A stretch of 64,000 nucleotides of DNA from Chlorobiota bacterium (GTDB lineage: Bacteria; Bacteroidota; Ignavibacteria; OLB7). Both the position numbers and the translations under genes were made by a program. Where the stretch lies: assembly GCA_016700335.1 (NCBI GenBank), contig CP065014.1, positions 3,088,896 to 3,152,895 on the forward strand. The letters run 5' to 3'. The notes beneath the pieces are model-generated. The model was not told the DNA's origin and ran no database searches. It saw nothing but the letters and a program-made list of their open reading frames with translations. This document shows, one piece after another, positions 1 through 10,036 of this stretch (position 1 is the first letter of the stretch; every line of letters begins with the position of its first letter).

Positions 1-679
1 TCCAATCTGATTTATTAACCTCATTCGTTGTACTTGAATAATTTATATTTACTTTTTCTGGATGGTCTTTAATTTCCCCATAATTATTTTTTAAACTATC
101 ACCATCTTGAATCAAATGATCCCAAACTCTCCATTCCCAAACTATCTTAAACGAATCTACACCAATTGGTTGAACTTCAATTATTTTTTCACTCCAAAGT
201 GAATCATTTATAAATTTACTTTTCTTTCCACTAATTTCTGATTCTTTTAATGTTATTTTTTCCCAAGTTAATGCCAATATATTTCCATTTTTCAAAACAA
301 CAAAATCATGATGTAAACATTTGTTGCTATCACTATATAAAAAAGTCCATAACAATTTATTATTCCAATCAAATTTTTCTATTATTCCTCCTTTTCCACC
401 AGCGTTAAAATATTTTGAAAGCATTTGAGCTGTTCTCCATAAATTTCCTTGATTATCTAAGTGAGTAGAATTCACAGTTTTGTATTTACTTTTCCATTCT
501 TTAACTAACTTTCCGCATTTATCTATTATATAAGTTGATGTAAAGTTCATTGGAGAAAATAATACATAACCTTCAGAATTTCCTGGTAAGTTAGTTATTA
601 ACCCAACTTGTTTATTTACTTGCCCTATTGCAAAGCAAATATTTATTAATAAAATTGATAATAAAACTATTATTTTCAT
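1..679 (-). CDS. Arylsulfotransferase-like secreted protein, C-terminus cut by window edge
   Basis: This minus-strand frame is open from the ATG at 679-677 to the left edge, giving about 226 residues with no stop. The N-terminus is a clear signal peptide (MKIIVLLSILLINICFA). Features such as HLDNQGNLWR, LHHDFVVLKNGN and the closing TNEVNKSDW resemble the bacterial aryl-sulfate sulfotransferase family (beta-propeller, usually 400-600 residues), in which a His/Asn-rich strand follows soon after. The catalytic His would lie outside the window, so activity cannot be judged. Its start overlaps the stop of the large upstream gene by one base (TAATG), so the two are probably co-transcribed. Family assignment is by recognition of propeller motifs only. 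Confidence 0.6.
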   Translation of the reverse strand, partial: MKIIVLLSILLINICFAIGQVNKQVGLITNLPGNSEGYVLFSPMNFTSTYIIDKCGKLVKEWKSKYKTVNSTHLDNQGNLWRTAQMLSKYFNAGGKGGIIEKFDWNNKLLWTFLYSDSNKCLHHDFVVLKNGNILALTWEKITLKESEISGKKSKFINDSLWSEKIIEVQPIGVDSFKIVWEWRVWDHLIQDGDSLKNNYGEIKDHPEKVNINYSSTTNEVNKSDW

Positions 680-3600
680 TAAAAGAAAGCTCTTATTTCT
701 GCCTGACCTGTATGTATAACTTTATTTGTAGGTGGTATAGATCTACCTGAATAATTAATATTTAATTGTAGATTCGAACCAATTCTATAATCAAAATTGA
801 TCAAAGCTAACCAACTTAGTCCTTGGTAATATCCATCAGTTAATTGGTATGGTAATAATTCACTTGAATTTACATTGCTTTCTAAACTTGTAATCTCTAA
901 TTCACATCTAATTCTTCCATTTGTACTTAATGAATAAATTCCCCTCAAATTATTTGCAATTAAATTTACTTTTCTATTTTTTTCAGTAATTAAATCATTC
1001 ACAATTGAACTTTTAATTTTCCATCCTAATTCTAAATTTTTAATTGCAGAATAGGTAAAATCATTCTCTATTTTAAATCCTGAAATTTCAAAAGATTTGC
1101 TAATTAAATTATTGTTAAAATTTGTAGTATCTTGATATTTTAGATATGAATTATACAAACTTAACATTGTTTGAATTTTTATATCTGTTGTAGCAGTAAA
1201 ATTAAATTTAAAGTTCCATTCCTTATTAAAACTATTTTCAGTATTATATATCAATTTAACTACATTTTTTCTAATAGAATATCTAATTCTACTTGAAAAA
1301 ATATCATCATTCTCCAAAATGTTAAGGTCTTGCTGAATGTAAGAATTACCTAAAATTGTATTTGAATCATTTTGAAATTTTGACAATTTTAGTAAATATA
1401 TATTTGAAACTATTTCATCAGTAGATTTTTCTTCAAGTTTTATTATTGTTTCACCTGAGAATTTAGATATTATTTTTTCAAAAAATGTTTCATTTTTACC
1501 GTTGTTCTTAAATGCTTCTTTAATTCTTAGCTGAGCTTTTAAATCTATAATTGGATATAATTTTTCAGTTCTAAAATCAATTCTTAAATACTCTCCATCA
1601 TTATTGTTTGTTGGTATAAATTCTGATTCCTCTTGAATTTTATTCTCATTAAAATCATTCCATATATAACTCCCTTGACCGAAGGGTACTCTTATAAACT
1701 GCCTTTCTAACCTTCCAGTTTGTTCAGTATTTGCTTCATAATATCCGTTTATTGTAATGTTATTATACAAATTAATGAAAGATTCTGATTTTATTAATAT
1801 TGATTGAATATTTTTTCTTTCTATTATATATTTTAGTGATTCATCATATTTTTTATATCTATATCCGATTTGTGTTTTCGTTCTTAAATCATTGGTTGTA
1901 TTATAATCACTTGATAATACTAAAGTTAAGTTTTTTGAATCATTTGTTAATTCATATTTATTATTTTGCAACCTAGTAGAATCTTCACTTTTCACATTTA
2001 ATCTTAAATCTAAAATTATGTTTTTATTGTTTAGCTTTACAAATGGTTCTACTGAAATTATATTATAACCACCTAATTTATTAACATCAGATTTTAAATT
2101 TGTAATAATTTTGTTTTCATTAGTTATTTCTGCTCCAAAATTAAAATTTGAAAAGTTTTTGTAAAAAGAAATTTGGTGTTTGTTCATTACTCCTTTTGTA
2201 TCTACAAAATTAGAATCAAATACTATATTCTCAAATTTGTATTTAGTATTAAAATTTATCATTTTGTTATCATAGTTAAGCTCATAATATTGCCTAAAAG
2301 AGTTAAAAGTTTCTCCTAATTTTAAGAATCCTAAGATATTTTTAATATCTAATCCATTAAATAATTTCAATAATACCTCTGTTTCACCAATTTCTAAATT
2401 TCCAATTTTAATTCTTTTATTAATTTCTCCTCCCCATTTTTGAATTGAATTTACATCAATTAAATTATTGTTGTTTATGTATTTATCATTTTGAAAACTA
2501 TAATTCCCATTTAGATATAATTCACTTTCACTTGAAAAAATTCTATTTATTCTTTGTTTATAATTTAGATTATACCCAATACCATTATATTTATTTGAAT
2601 CAGAATTGTTAAATCTATTTTCATTTAAATATGAACTCAACAGATTAACTGATAAATTAAAATCTTTTTTTATGTTTAGCTCAACTCCAATATTTCCAGT
2701 TTGGAGTAATTTTGGAATTGGTAAATAAACTATTGGTTCATAATTCCCTAATCCAAAACCAACATATTCAAAATTTCCAAATGAAATATTTTTATAACTA
2801 CCATTCCAATAACCTAAGTCTGTAAATGTTACATCGTAAATTGATTGGTTGTTTAATATATCAAATACATAAATAATTTTTCTTTCATTGTTTATTAAAG
2901 TATCTTTTTTATAATAGTTTCCTTTTAAAGTATCGCTTCTTCCAATATATTTTTCGCCTGACTTTTTAACCCCTAAATTATTACCAATTGAATTTGAAAT
3001 AAGATTTTTGTCTTCTTCACTTAAAACTAAATCAATTGGTGAGTCTTGATCTTCAGCTTCACGTTTATAGTTGATATTAAATTTTAAAGTCGAGTCAAAT
3101 AGTAAGTTTGTATTATTTATTTCTAAATATGATTTTGAATAATTTTGATTAATATATTCAAAATCTACCTCTATTCTATTATTTGATGTAATTAATTTTT
3201 TTGGTTGAAAGAAGACTTCTCCATTGGAATAATCTATTATATAATCATTATTTACGCCTCTAGTTAACAATAATCCATCTAAAAATATTTTTTCAGATCC
3301 TGCTATTACAACTAATTTGTTTTCACCTTTAGCATTAAATAACTTATATGGTCCTTGATCACTTTCTCTTCCTTGAATAATTTGAAAATTCCTTTCACCA
3401 GGTGATATTCCTGCAACTATTGTTGATTTACTACCGCTCAAATAATTAAACGATGTTTTTACTCCTTGGAGTCTTTTATCTAACTTACCTTGATTGTTTA
3501 GTTCAGTTGAAAACTTCCCAATTACCGCATTTACTATTGGTGATTTAAATTCTATAAAAATATTATCTATCTCTTTTATAGTTTGTGATGTACCTTCTGG

Positions 3601-4209
3601 CTGAATTGGAGTTTGCTCATCACTAAGAACTCCTAATACATCAACATTATCAGAGATATTACCACTAAACTGAATTTTTAAGCCACTTTGTAAAGTAAGA
3701 TCTCGATTTGTTCCTATAGTTAATCCTCTAATTATAGATCCACTTCTCTTAAAATCTTTACCAAAATAATTATTAGAATTTGAGAGTTTTATTTCATTAA
3801 AAGCTCCATTCGTATCATTATTCCTTGTTATTGTTTTAGCAACTGGTTTTATTATTTGGTAGCTGTTTTCAATATTAAAATTTACATAATTGTAATTTAT
3901 TGTCAGACAAAATGAGTCATCATTTCTTTTATCATCTAATACTCTTATGTCTCTAAAGAATTTTGAGAAAATGATAATCCCATTTTTATAATTAATATCA
4001 AAATCTAATGGATTTGATAATTCATATTCATTTTCTTTTGTAAGTTTTATACTATTTAATAAAATACAATCGTTTGGTAGTTTCAATACTGAATCTTTTT
4101 TTGAAATACAAAAATTAACTTTTTTATATATCCCTTGACAATATATACTCTGTAATGTTGTAATAAATAAAACTAGTATTACAATTTTATATTGCAACAC
4201 TAACTTCAA
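679..4209 (-). CDS. Large outer-membrane-type protein of unknown function (1176 aa)
   Basis: A signal peptide (about residues 1-25, ending near IYCQ) is followed by a long Asn/Lys/Ser-rich protein made of alternating polar and hydrophobic strands and ending in aromatic residues (AEIRAFF), as in outer-membrane beta-barrels. Around residues 260-350 there is a motif resembling IFLDG.LLTRG..NDYIIDY..GEVFF, a strand pattern I know from large uncharacterised surface proteins of Ignavibacteria/Chlorobi relatives. No TonB box or plug domain is evident. The downstream arylsulfotransferase-like gene overlaps it by one base, so a shared operon and envelope role is likely. No enzymatic function can be assigned. 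Confidence 0.7.
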   Translation of the reverse strand: MKLVLQYKIVILVLFITTLQSIYCQGIYKKVNFCISKKDSVLKLPNDCILLNSIKLTKENEYELSNPLDFDINYKNGIIIFSKFFRDIRVLDDKRNDDSFCLTINYNYVNFNIENSYQIIKPVAKTITRNNDTNGAFNEIKLSNSNNYFGKDFKRSGSIIRGLTIGTNRDLTLQSGLKIQFSGNISDNVDVLGVLSDEQTPIQPEGTSQTIKEIDNIFIEFKSPIVNAVIGKFSTELNNQGKLDKRLQGVKTSFNYLSGSKSTIVAGISPGERNFQIIQGRESDQGPYKLFNAKGENKLVVIAGSEKIFLDGLLLTRGVNNDYIIDYSNGEVFFQPKKLITSNNRIEVDFEYINQNYSKSYLEINNTNLLFDSTLKFNINYKREAEDQDSPIDLVLSEEDKNLISNSIGNNLGVKKSGEKYIGRSDTLKGNYYKKDTLINNERKIIYVFDILNNQSIYDVTFTDLGYWNGSYKNISFGNFEYVGFGLGNYEPIVYLPIPKLLQTGNIGVELNIKKDFNLSVNLLSSYLNENRFNNSDSNKYNGIGYNLNYKQRINRIFSSESELYLNGNYSFQNDKYINNNNLIDVNSIQKWGGEINKRIKIGNLEIGETEVLLKLFNGLDIKNILGFLKLGETFNSFRQYYELNYDNKMINFNTKYKFENIVFDSNFVDTKGVMNKHQISFYKNFSNFNFGAEITNENKIITNLKSDVNKLGGYNIISVEPFVKLNNKNIILDLRLNVKSEDSTRLQNNKYELTNDSKNLTLVLSSDYNTTNDLRTKTQIGYRYKKYDESLKYIIERKNIQSILIKSESFINLYNNITINGYYEANTEQTGRLERQFIRVPFGQGSYIWNDFNENKIQEESEFIPTNNNDGEYLRIDFRTEKLYPIIDLKAQLRIKEAFKNNGKNETFFEKIISKFSGETIIKLEEKSTDEIVSNIYLLKLSKFQNDSNTILGNSYIQQDLNILENDDIFSSRIRYSIRKNVVKLIYNTENSFNKEWNFKFNFTATTDIKIQTMLSLYNSYLKYQDTTNFNNNLISKSFEISGFKIENDFTYSAIKNLELGWKIKSSIVNDLITEKNRKVNLIANNLRGIYSLSTNGRIRCELEITSLESNVNSSELLPYQLTDGYYQGLSWLALINFDYRIGSNLQLNINYSGRSIPPTNKVIHTGQAEIRAFF

Positions 4210-4483
4210 ATTATATTTATAATGATTGTTAATTTATTTAATTTAATTTTGCGATAGAACTTTTACAATATACTAATATATCTTAACTGAAGTCATATTT
4301 TATTCTTGAGATATTTTAATATTATATAATATAATTAATATTAAGACTTTTAATATTTTAGAATTAATTATCAATTTATTTTGTTTATAAAATTTACCTT
4401 TAAGTTTCTCTTACTAAAATTTAATTATAATTAATTATATTTTTATTTATTTTCAATTTCCAATAAATATAATTTAATCAAAA

Positions 4484-5838
4484 ATGTTGATACTATAATT
4501 GCTTTAGCTACACCAAAAGGGATAGGTGGTGTTTCTATTGTTAGACTTAGTGGTAAAGATTCTTATCTTATTACCGATAAGTTTATAAAATTACGTAACA
4601 AAAAATCTATTGCCGTTATTACAAGTAGAAAGTTGTATAATTGCTTTGTATTAGTCAACAACGAACAAATAGATAATTGTTTAGTTGTACGTTTTCAAGC
4701 GCCTTATTCTTTTACAGGAGAAAATGTTGTTGAATTACATCTGCATGGCAACCCTTTTTTAGTTGATTTGATAATTCAGATTGCTGTTGATTATGGAGCT
4801 AGACTTGCTAAACCAGGTGAATTTACTAAACAGTCTTTTTTGAATGGCAAAATTGACCTTACTCAAGTTGAAGCTCTTGCTTTTTTGATTCAATCTGAGT
4901 CGCAACAAGCTCTTATTATTTCTCAAAAACAGTATAATGGTGAATTAAATACTAAATTAATTAGTTTTAGAGAACAAATTATTCAAATACTCTCTTATAT
5001 AGAGCTTGAATTGGACTTTGTTGAAGATGGTTACTCATTTTCTAATTCTGATGTTTTAGACAAATTATTATCCGATTTAAAATTGTTTTGTACTTCTCTT
5101 TTATTGTCATATAATTCCTCAAATTGGATTAGTCAAGGACCTAGAATTTTATTGATGGGAAGACCTAATGCCGGTAAATCTAGTTTATTCAATTCATTTC
5201 TGGGTTATTCAAGATCATTGGTTAGTACTCAAGCAGGTACAACAAGAGATTACATTGAAGAAAAGATTATTTATAGTGGACTTTCAATGAGATTTATAGA
5301 TACAGCTGGTATTCGTCAGACCACCGATCATATTGAATCAGAAGGGGTTAGATTGGCTCAAGAGTTGATTTCAATGTCAGATCATGTTATTTATTTAATT
5401 GATTCTTCCGATAAACTAAATTTAAAGAGTGAAATATTAAATTTTACAACTTTAACTATTCAATATCCTGTCATAAAGTTTAAAATTGTTTTTACAAAAA
5501 GCGATTTATTATTAGAAAATCAAAAACAAAATATAGTATTTGATTGTATTTATTGTTCAATTTATAAAACTGAATCTATTATTGGCTTGCTTAATTATTT
5601 ATTCAATAATTATTCTATTAATAACACTGAACAAATTGCATTACTAAATCAAAGACAATTTTTAATAATTAAGGGTATTGAAAATCATTTAGTTGGATTA
5701 TCAGTTGATTTAAAAAATTCTGAATTACTTTCTGCTGACCTAAGATACATTCTTATGTTGATTTCCGAACTAACTGGCGAGACATCTAATGAAGATATTC
5801 TCAATAATATATTTTCTTCTTTCTGTATAGGGAAGTAA
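4484..5838 (+). CDS. mnmE: tRNA modification GTPase MnmE, start region disturbed by an apparent 1-bp indel
   Basis: MnmE works with MnmG to install the cmnm5/nm5 group on wobble U34 of certain tRNAs. The reading frame carries the family's N-terminal DTIIALATPKGIGG segment from about 4489, the GTPase P-loop GRPNAGKSS (about 5158), DTAG (about 5300), and the invariant C-terminal FCIGK with the farnesyl-like Cys. Length from 4484 is about 451 residues, normal for the family. The only ATG (4484-4486) is one base out of frame with the body, and no ATG/GTG/TTG exists in frame until 4633, which would delete about 50 conserved residues. A missing base at 4487-4489 (ATG-TT-GAT) explains this best. mnmG follows directly. 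Confidence 0.9.
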
Positions 5839-5841
5839 AAA

Positions 5842-5857
5842 AGTTCCACGTGGAACA
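5842..5857. promoter_or_regulatory. parS-like ParB-binding palindrome, site 1
   Basis: The 14-bp perfect palindrome GTTCCACGTGGAAC sits in the 31-bp gap between mnmE and mnmG. The known parS consensus is TGTTTCACGTGAAACA; this site keeps GTT-CACGTG-AAC with symmetric T-to-C changes in each arm. In many bacteria mnmE-mnmG lies beside parA-parB near oriC, so location and sequence agree. A role in ParB binding is inferred; parAB are not in this window. Confidence 0.75.
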
Positions 5858-5869
5858 ATTAATTGCATA

Positions 5870-7711
5870 ATGATGATTAAAAATAAATATGATGTAATAG
5901 TAATTGGTGGTGGTCATGCTGGAATTGAAGCATCTTCTGTTTCAGCTAGGTTGGGTTGTGAAACAGCATTGATTACTATGAAATTTGATACAATTGGTAG
6001 ATTATCTTGTAATCCTGCAATTGGTGGAATGGCAAAGGGACAGTTGGTATGTGAAATAGATGCTTTAGGAGGAGAAATGGCTAAATTAGCAGATAAGTCT
6101 GGTATTCAGTTTAAAATGTTAGGTACTTCAAAAGGACCAGCTATGTGGTCTCCAAGATCTCAAAATGATAAGGATCTTTATCCATTTTATGCTCAAAAAA
6201 GGCTTACTGAAATTGATAAATTGGATATACTTGAAGGGATAGTTGATGATGTTTGCGTTGAAAATGGAAAAATAATTGGTGTTGTATTTTCTGATTTAAA
6301 AGGAATCAAAATTAAATTAAGAACCTCTGGTGTGATTTTATGTAGTGGTACATTTTTATGTGGAGTAATGCATACAGGCGAATCTCAAATTATGGGGGGG
6401 AGAGTTGGTGAAAATTCTGCTAATAATATTAGTGGGTCACTTAAAAATATAGGATTTGAATTGGGAAGACTTAAAACAGGTACTCCTCCAAGAATTGACA
6501 AGAAATCGATCGATTTTGCAAATTGTAGAGTTGATTCCGGTGATTCAAATCCAATTCCTTTCTCAAAAACTACAATTTCAGTCGAAAACAAGATATCATG
6601 CTATGTTACCAATACTAATAGTGAAACTCATGAAATCTTAAAAACAGGTTTTGATAGATCACCAATGTTTTCTGGAAGAATTAAGGGAACGGGTCCAAGA
6701 TATTGTCCATCAATAGAAGATAAAATATTTAGATTTGCTGATAAAGATAGTCATCATATTTTTTTAGAACCAGAAGGGTTAAATACTGATTCAATTTATG
6801 TGAATGGGTTTTCTACTTCTTTACCACAGGATATTCAAATAAAAGCTTTGAAAAGCATTTCAGGTTTGGAAAAATGTGAAGTACTAAGATGGGGATATGC
6901 TGTTGAGTATGATTATATACCCCCATATCAATTGCATCGAACACTTGAAAGTAAATATGTTTCTGGACTTTATTTTGCAGGGCAAGTTAATGGAACTTCT
7001 GGTTATGAAGAAGCAGCTGCTCAAGGTTTAATGGCAGGTATTAACTGTGTTTCCAAGATAAAAGGGAATAAAGGTATAATTTTAGATAGATCTCAAGGTT
7101 ACATAGGTGTATTGATGGATGATTTAAGCGTTTTGAGTACAGATGAACCTTATAGAATGTTCACATCAAGAGCTGAGTATAGATTAATTTTAAGAAGAGA
7201 CAATGCAGATATTAGATTATCAGAAATTGGATATGAATTGGGTTTGATTGATTTAAAAAGAATTTCTAAAGTAAGAGAAAAAATACAAAATATTCAAACA
7301 GCTGAAAGTATTTTAAAAAGTTTTAATTGGACTATAATTAATGAAAGTGAAAGGATCAAAGGTTGGAATTACTTAAAAAGACCTGAAGTAACAACTGATT
7401 ATTTTTTAAATAGTAATGATTCACCAGAATTGTTGAAATCCTTATTAATAAATGAAGAAGTTGCTGAGCAGATAAATATAAATGCTAAATATGAAGGCTA
7501 TATATTAAAACATAATGCAGAAATCGAAAAATTTAAAACAATGGAGTCAACTTTTTTACCAAATTACTTAGATTATTCAAAAATTAAGTCACTTTCTTCC
7601 GAAGGTAGAGAAAAGTTAACTAAAATTAATCCTGTAACTTTTGGACAAGCTTCAAGAATAAGTGGCGTAAGTCGATCAGATTTATCAATATTGATGCTAT
7701 ACACAAAATAG
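5870..7711 (+). CDS. mnmG: tRNA uridine-5-carboxymethylaminomethyl modification enzyme MnmG (GidA)
   Basis: This FAD protein is the partner of MnmE in U34 modification. The N-terminus has the dinucleotide-binding GGGHAGIEA motif (about residues 13-21), followed by the family signatures CNPAIGGMAKGQLV and GTFLCGVMHTGE, GRLKTGTPPRI, and the C-terminal RAEYRL and FGQASRISGVSRSDL segments. The 613-residue length is normal. Two adjacent ATGs (5870 and 5873) could serve as start; no Shine-Dalgarno is present. It lies between two parS-like palindromes and is probably co-transcribed with mnmE. Confidence 0.97.
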   Translation: MMIKNKYDVIVIGGGHAGIEASSVSARLGCETALITMKFDTIGRLSCNPAIGGMAKGQLVCEIDALGGEMAKLADKSGIQFKMLGTSKGPAMWSPRSQNDKDLYPFYAQKRLTEIDKLDILEGIVDDVCVENGKIIGVVFSDLKGIKIKLRTSGVILCSGTFLCGVMHTGESQIMGGRVGENSANNISGSLKNIGFELGRLKTGTPPRIDKKSIDFANCRVDSGDSNPIPFSKTTISVENKISCYVTNTNSETHEILKTGFDRSPMFSGRIKGTGPRYCPSIEDKIFRFADKDSHHIFLEPEGLNTDSIYVNGFSTSLPQDIQIKALKSISGLEKCEVLRWGYAVEYDYIPPYQLHRTLESKYVSGLYFAGQVNGTSGYEEAAAQGLMAGINCVSKIKGNKGIILDRSQGYIGVLMDDLSVLSTDEPYRMFTSRAEYRLILRRDNADIRLSEIGYELGLIDLKRISKVREKIQNIQTAESILKSFNWTIINESERIKGWNYLKRPEVTTDYFLNSNDSPELLKSLLINEEVAEQININAKYEGYILKHNAEIEKFKTMESTFLPNYLDYSKIKSLSSEGREKLTKINPVTFGQASRISGVSRSDLSILMLYTK

Positions 7712-7715
7712 AATA

Positions 7716-7731
7716 AGTTCCACGTGAAACA
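7716..7731. promoter_or_regulatory. parS-like ParB-binding palindrome, site 2
   Basis: GTTCCACGTGAAAC lies between the mnmG stop and the next start codon, 1.87 kb from site 1. One half arm is identical to canonical parS (GTGAAACA) and the other matches site 1 (GTTCCAC). Two such sites in consecutive intergenic gaps are very unlikely by chance. ParB binding is inferred. Confidence 0.75.
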
Positions 7732-7734
7732 ATT

Positions 7735-8652
7735 ATGAAAGTATTAATTATAGGATCAGAAGGGTTATTAGGTCAAAAGGTTGTAGAAATATTAAAAAGG
7801 GAAACCAATTGGACAATAGTTGAGGTTAATTCAAAAGGTATATTTGATAATGGAGTTTTAGAAGAATTTGACACTTTAAGTAGAAAAGATTGGAAATTAA
7901 AAATTTCTAATTTTAAAGAAAAACCAACTATTTTTATTAATTGTGCAGCAAAAACTAATGTTGATGTCTGTGAAGATGAAAAAAATATTACCTGGAAAAA
8001 TAACGTAGATATAGTAGAAATAATAGTAGAAATTTGTAGAAAATTAGATGCAAAATTAATTCAAATATCTTCTGATTATATATTTAATGGAAAAAATGGA
8101 CCATATTTAGAAGAATCTCAACCAAATCCAATAAATTATTATGGAAAGTCAAAATTAGCTGCAGAAAACATATGTATAAAATCAGGAATTGATTTTGCTA
8201 TAATCAGAACTATGTGGCTATATGGATTTAGTAAATCTGGAAAAAAAGACTTTGTTTGTTGGGTTTTAGAATCATCAAAATTGAATAAACAGTTGAAAAT
8301 AGTTGATGATGAATTTGGTACTCCTACATTTATTGATGATATCGCCATTGGAATTATGAAAATTATTGAGTATAATTATAATGGTATTGTAAATATAACT
8401 GGGAATAAAGTATTTTCAAGATATGAATTAGCATTGTTAATAATAAAAAAATTTGAACTTTCTACAAATTTGATACCTATTAAAGAACAAGAGTTAGGTA
8501 GAAAAGCAAAAAGACCATTAAATTCTGGTCTAATCAATTTTAAATCTCAATATAGACTTGGTTTTAATACAACAGATTTTGAAACTGGTCTTGAAATTGT
8601 TAAAAATTTAAGAAAAAAGGATGAAAAACAATTTTTATTAAGATTTAGATAA
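7735..8652 (+). CDS. SDR-family sugar nucleotide reductase, RmlD-like (dTDP-4-dehydrorhamnose reductase family)
   Basis: The 305-residue protein begins with the Rossmann motif GSEGLLG (residues 7-13), has the SDR catalytic pair YxxxK (NYYGKSKLAAE, about residue 136), SSDYIFNG, and a PTF.DD segment typical of the RmlD_sub_bind family. RmlD reduces dTDP-6-deoxy-L-lyxo-4-hexulose to dTDP-rhamnose with NADPH; members also include the MAT2B-like type. No rmlABC genes are nearby, so the substrate is not certain. It starts four bases after the second parS-like site and ends one base before the next gene, so it belongs to the same transcription unit. Confidence 0.8.
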   Translation: MKVLIIGSEGLLGQKVVEILKRETNWTIVEVNSKGIFDNGVLEEFDTLSRKDWKLKISNFKEKPTIFINCAAKTNVDVCEDEKNITWKNNVDIVEIIVEICRKLDAKLIQISSDYIFNGKNGPYLEESQPNPINYYGKSKLAAENICIKSGIDFAIIRTMWLYGFSKSGKKDFVCWVLESSKLNKQLKIVDDEFGTPTFIDDIAIGIMKIIEYNYNGIVNITGNKVFSRYELALLIIKKFELSTNLIPIKEQELGRKAKRPLNSGLINFKSQYRLGFNTTDFETGLEIVKNLRKKDEKQFLLRFR

Positions 8653-8653
8653 T

Positions 8654-9430
8654 ATGAAATCTAAAAATATTCTAATAAAAATATTAGGAAGCGGTACTTC
8701 AACAGGAGTTCCACTAGTAGGTTGTAATTGTAATGTTTGTAAATCAAATAATTTTAAAGATAAAAGGCTAAGAACCTCAATTTTAGTAAATATTGATAAT
8801 TTAAAGCTACTTATTGATACTTCAAATGATTTAAGGGAACAGTGTTTAAAAAATGAGATTTTAGATATTGATGCAGTTATTTATACTCACCATCATTTCG
8901 ATCATATAGCTGGATTTGATGATTTAAGAGCTTTTAATTTTGCAAAAAATAAATCAGTACCTATTTATTTAATGCAAGAAACATTAGATAATTTAAAAGA
9001 TGTATTTAAATATGCTTTTTCAAATGAGCCGAACTTGAGTAGCTCACCAAAAGTAAATTGTACAATAATTGATATAGAAGAGTTTAGTATTAAGGATATT
9101 ACAATAACGCCAATTCCATTATTACATGGAAATATGAGAGTCAACGGATATAGGATTCAAAATTTTGCATATTGTACAGATTGTAATGTTATTTCTGAAG
9201 ATTCAATTCAAAAACTACAAAATTTAGATATATTGATTTTAGATGGTTTAAGATATTCTAAACACCCAACTCATTTTTCAATTAATGAATCTATTGAGAT
9301 TGCGAAAAAATTAAATGCAAATAAAACATTTCTAACTCACATATCGCATGATGTTTCTCATCAAATCACTGAAAACGAACTTCCAGAAAACATATATTTA
9401 GCATATGATGGACTTGAACTTAAATTATAA
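8654..9430 (+). CDS. MBL-fold metal-dependent hydrolase, PhnP-like
   Basis: The metallo-beta-lactamase metal motif HHHFDH (in YTHHHFDHIAGFDDLRAF, about residues 78-95), a downstream H in PLLHGN, CTD and THISHD are all present. The N-terminal GSGTSTGVP followed by CNCNVC matches the PhnP/phosphoribosyl 1,2-cyclic phosphodiesterase branch, where the Cys cluster binds a structural zinc. The 258-residue length fits. No phn operon is present, so a housekeeping phosphodiesterase role is more likely than phosphonate use. Its 3' end overlaps the rdgB start by 26 bases, which suggests translational coupling. Confidence 0.85.
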   Translation: MKSKNILIKILGSGTSTGVPLVGCNCNVCKSNNFKDKRLRTSILVNIDNLKLLIDTSNDLREQCLKNEILDIDAVIYTHHHFDHIAGFDDLRAFNFAKNKSVPIYLMQETLDNLKDVFKYAFSNEPNLSSSPKVNCTIIDIEEFSIKDITITPIPLLHGNMRVNGYRIQNFAYCTDCNVISEDSIQKLQNLDILILDGLRYSKHPTHFSINESIEIAKKLNANKTFLTHISHDVSHQITENELPENIYLAYDGLELKL

Positions 9431-10019
9431 AACAATTTTATTGGCATCTAATAATTCAAATAAAATAGAAGAATTAAAGTCTATTTTAAATGAAATATTA
9501 GGTGTTCGTATTATTACCTTGAATGATATTAATATTACAATTGACATTATTGAAGATGGAGAAACACTTGAAGAAAATGCCTATATTAAAGCTAAAACTA
9601 TTAATAATATTACAAATTTACCAGTAATAGCTGACGATACTGGTTTAGAAGTTTTAGAATTAAATAAAAAACCAGGAGTATTATCAGCACGGTATGCAGG
9701 TAAAGATTGTAATTCAAAAAATAATAGAATTAAATTGCTTAATGATTTAACAAGTATAAAAAATAGGAATGCAAGTTTTAAAACTGTTATTTGTTTTGTA
9801 GATGAGTTTAATACTATTTTTAGTGAAGGAGAAGTTAGAGGAAAAATTACATATGAAGAAAAGGGTGAGAATGGATTTGGTTATGACAAAATATTTGAGT
9901 TAGAAATTAATGAAAAAACTTATGCAGAAATGACTATACAAGAAAAAAACTACTTAAGTCATAGAGCATTAGCAATAAATGATTTAAAAAGAAAGTTAAC
10001 TAATCTAATAAATAGTTGA
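9405..10019 (+). CDS. rdgB: Non-canonical purine NTP pyrophosphatase (RdgB/HAM1 family)
   Basis: It hydrolyses dITP/XTP to the monophosphate and so keeps deaminated purines out of DNA. Family signatures are the N-terminal LLASNNSNKIEELK (SxNxxK), the central ADDTGLEV, KPGVLSARYAG, and GENGFGYDKIF, then SHRALA near the C-terminus. The 204 residues match the family length. The start is either 9405 or the next ATG at 9408; both overlap the preceding MBL gene. Confidence 0.93.
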   Translation: MMDLNLNYKTILLASNNSNKIEELKSILNEILGVRIITLNDINITIDIIEDGETLEENAYIKAKTINNITNLPVIADDTGLEVLELNKKPGVLSARYAGKDCNSKNNRIKLLNDLTSIKNRNASFKTVICFVDEFNTIFSEGEVRGKITYEEKGENGFGYDKIFELEINEKTYAEMTIQEKNYLSHRALAINDLKRKLTNLINS

Positions 10020-10036
10020 ATAAATTGTAAGAAATT

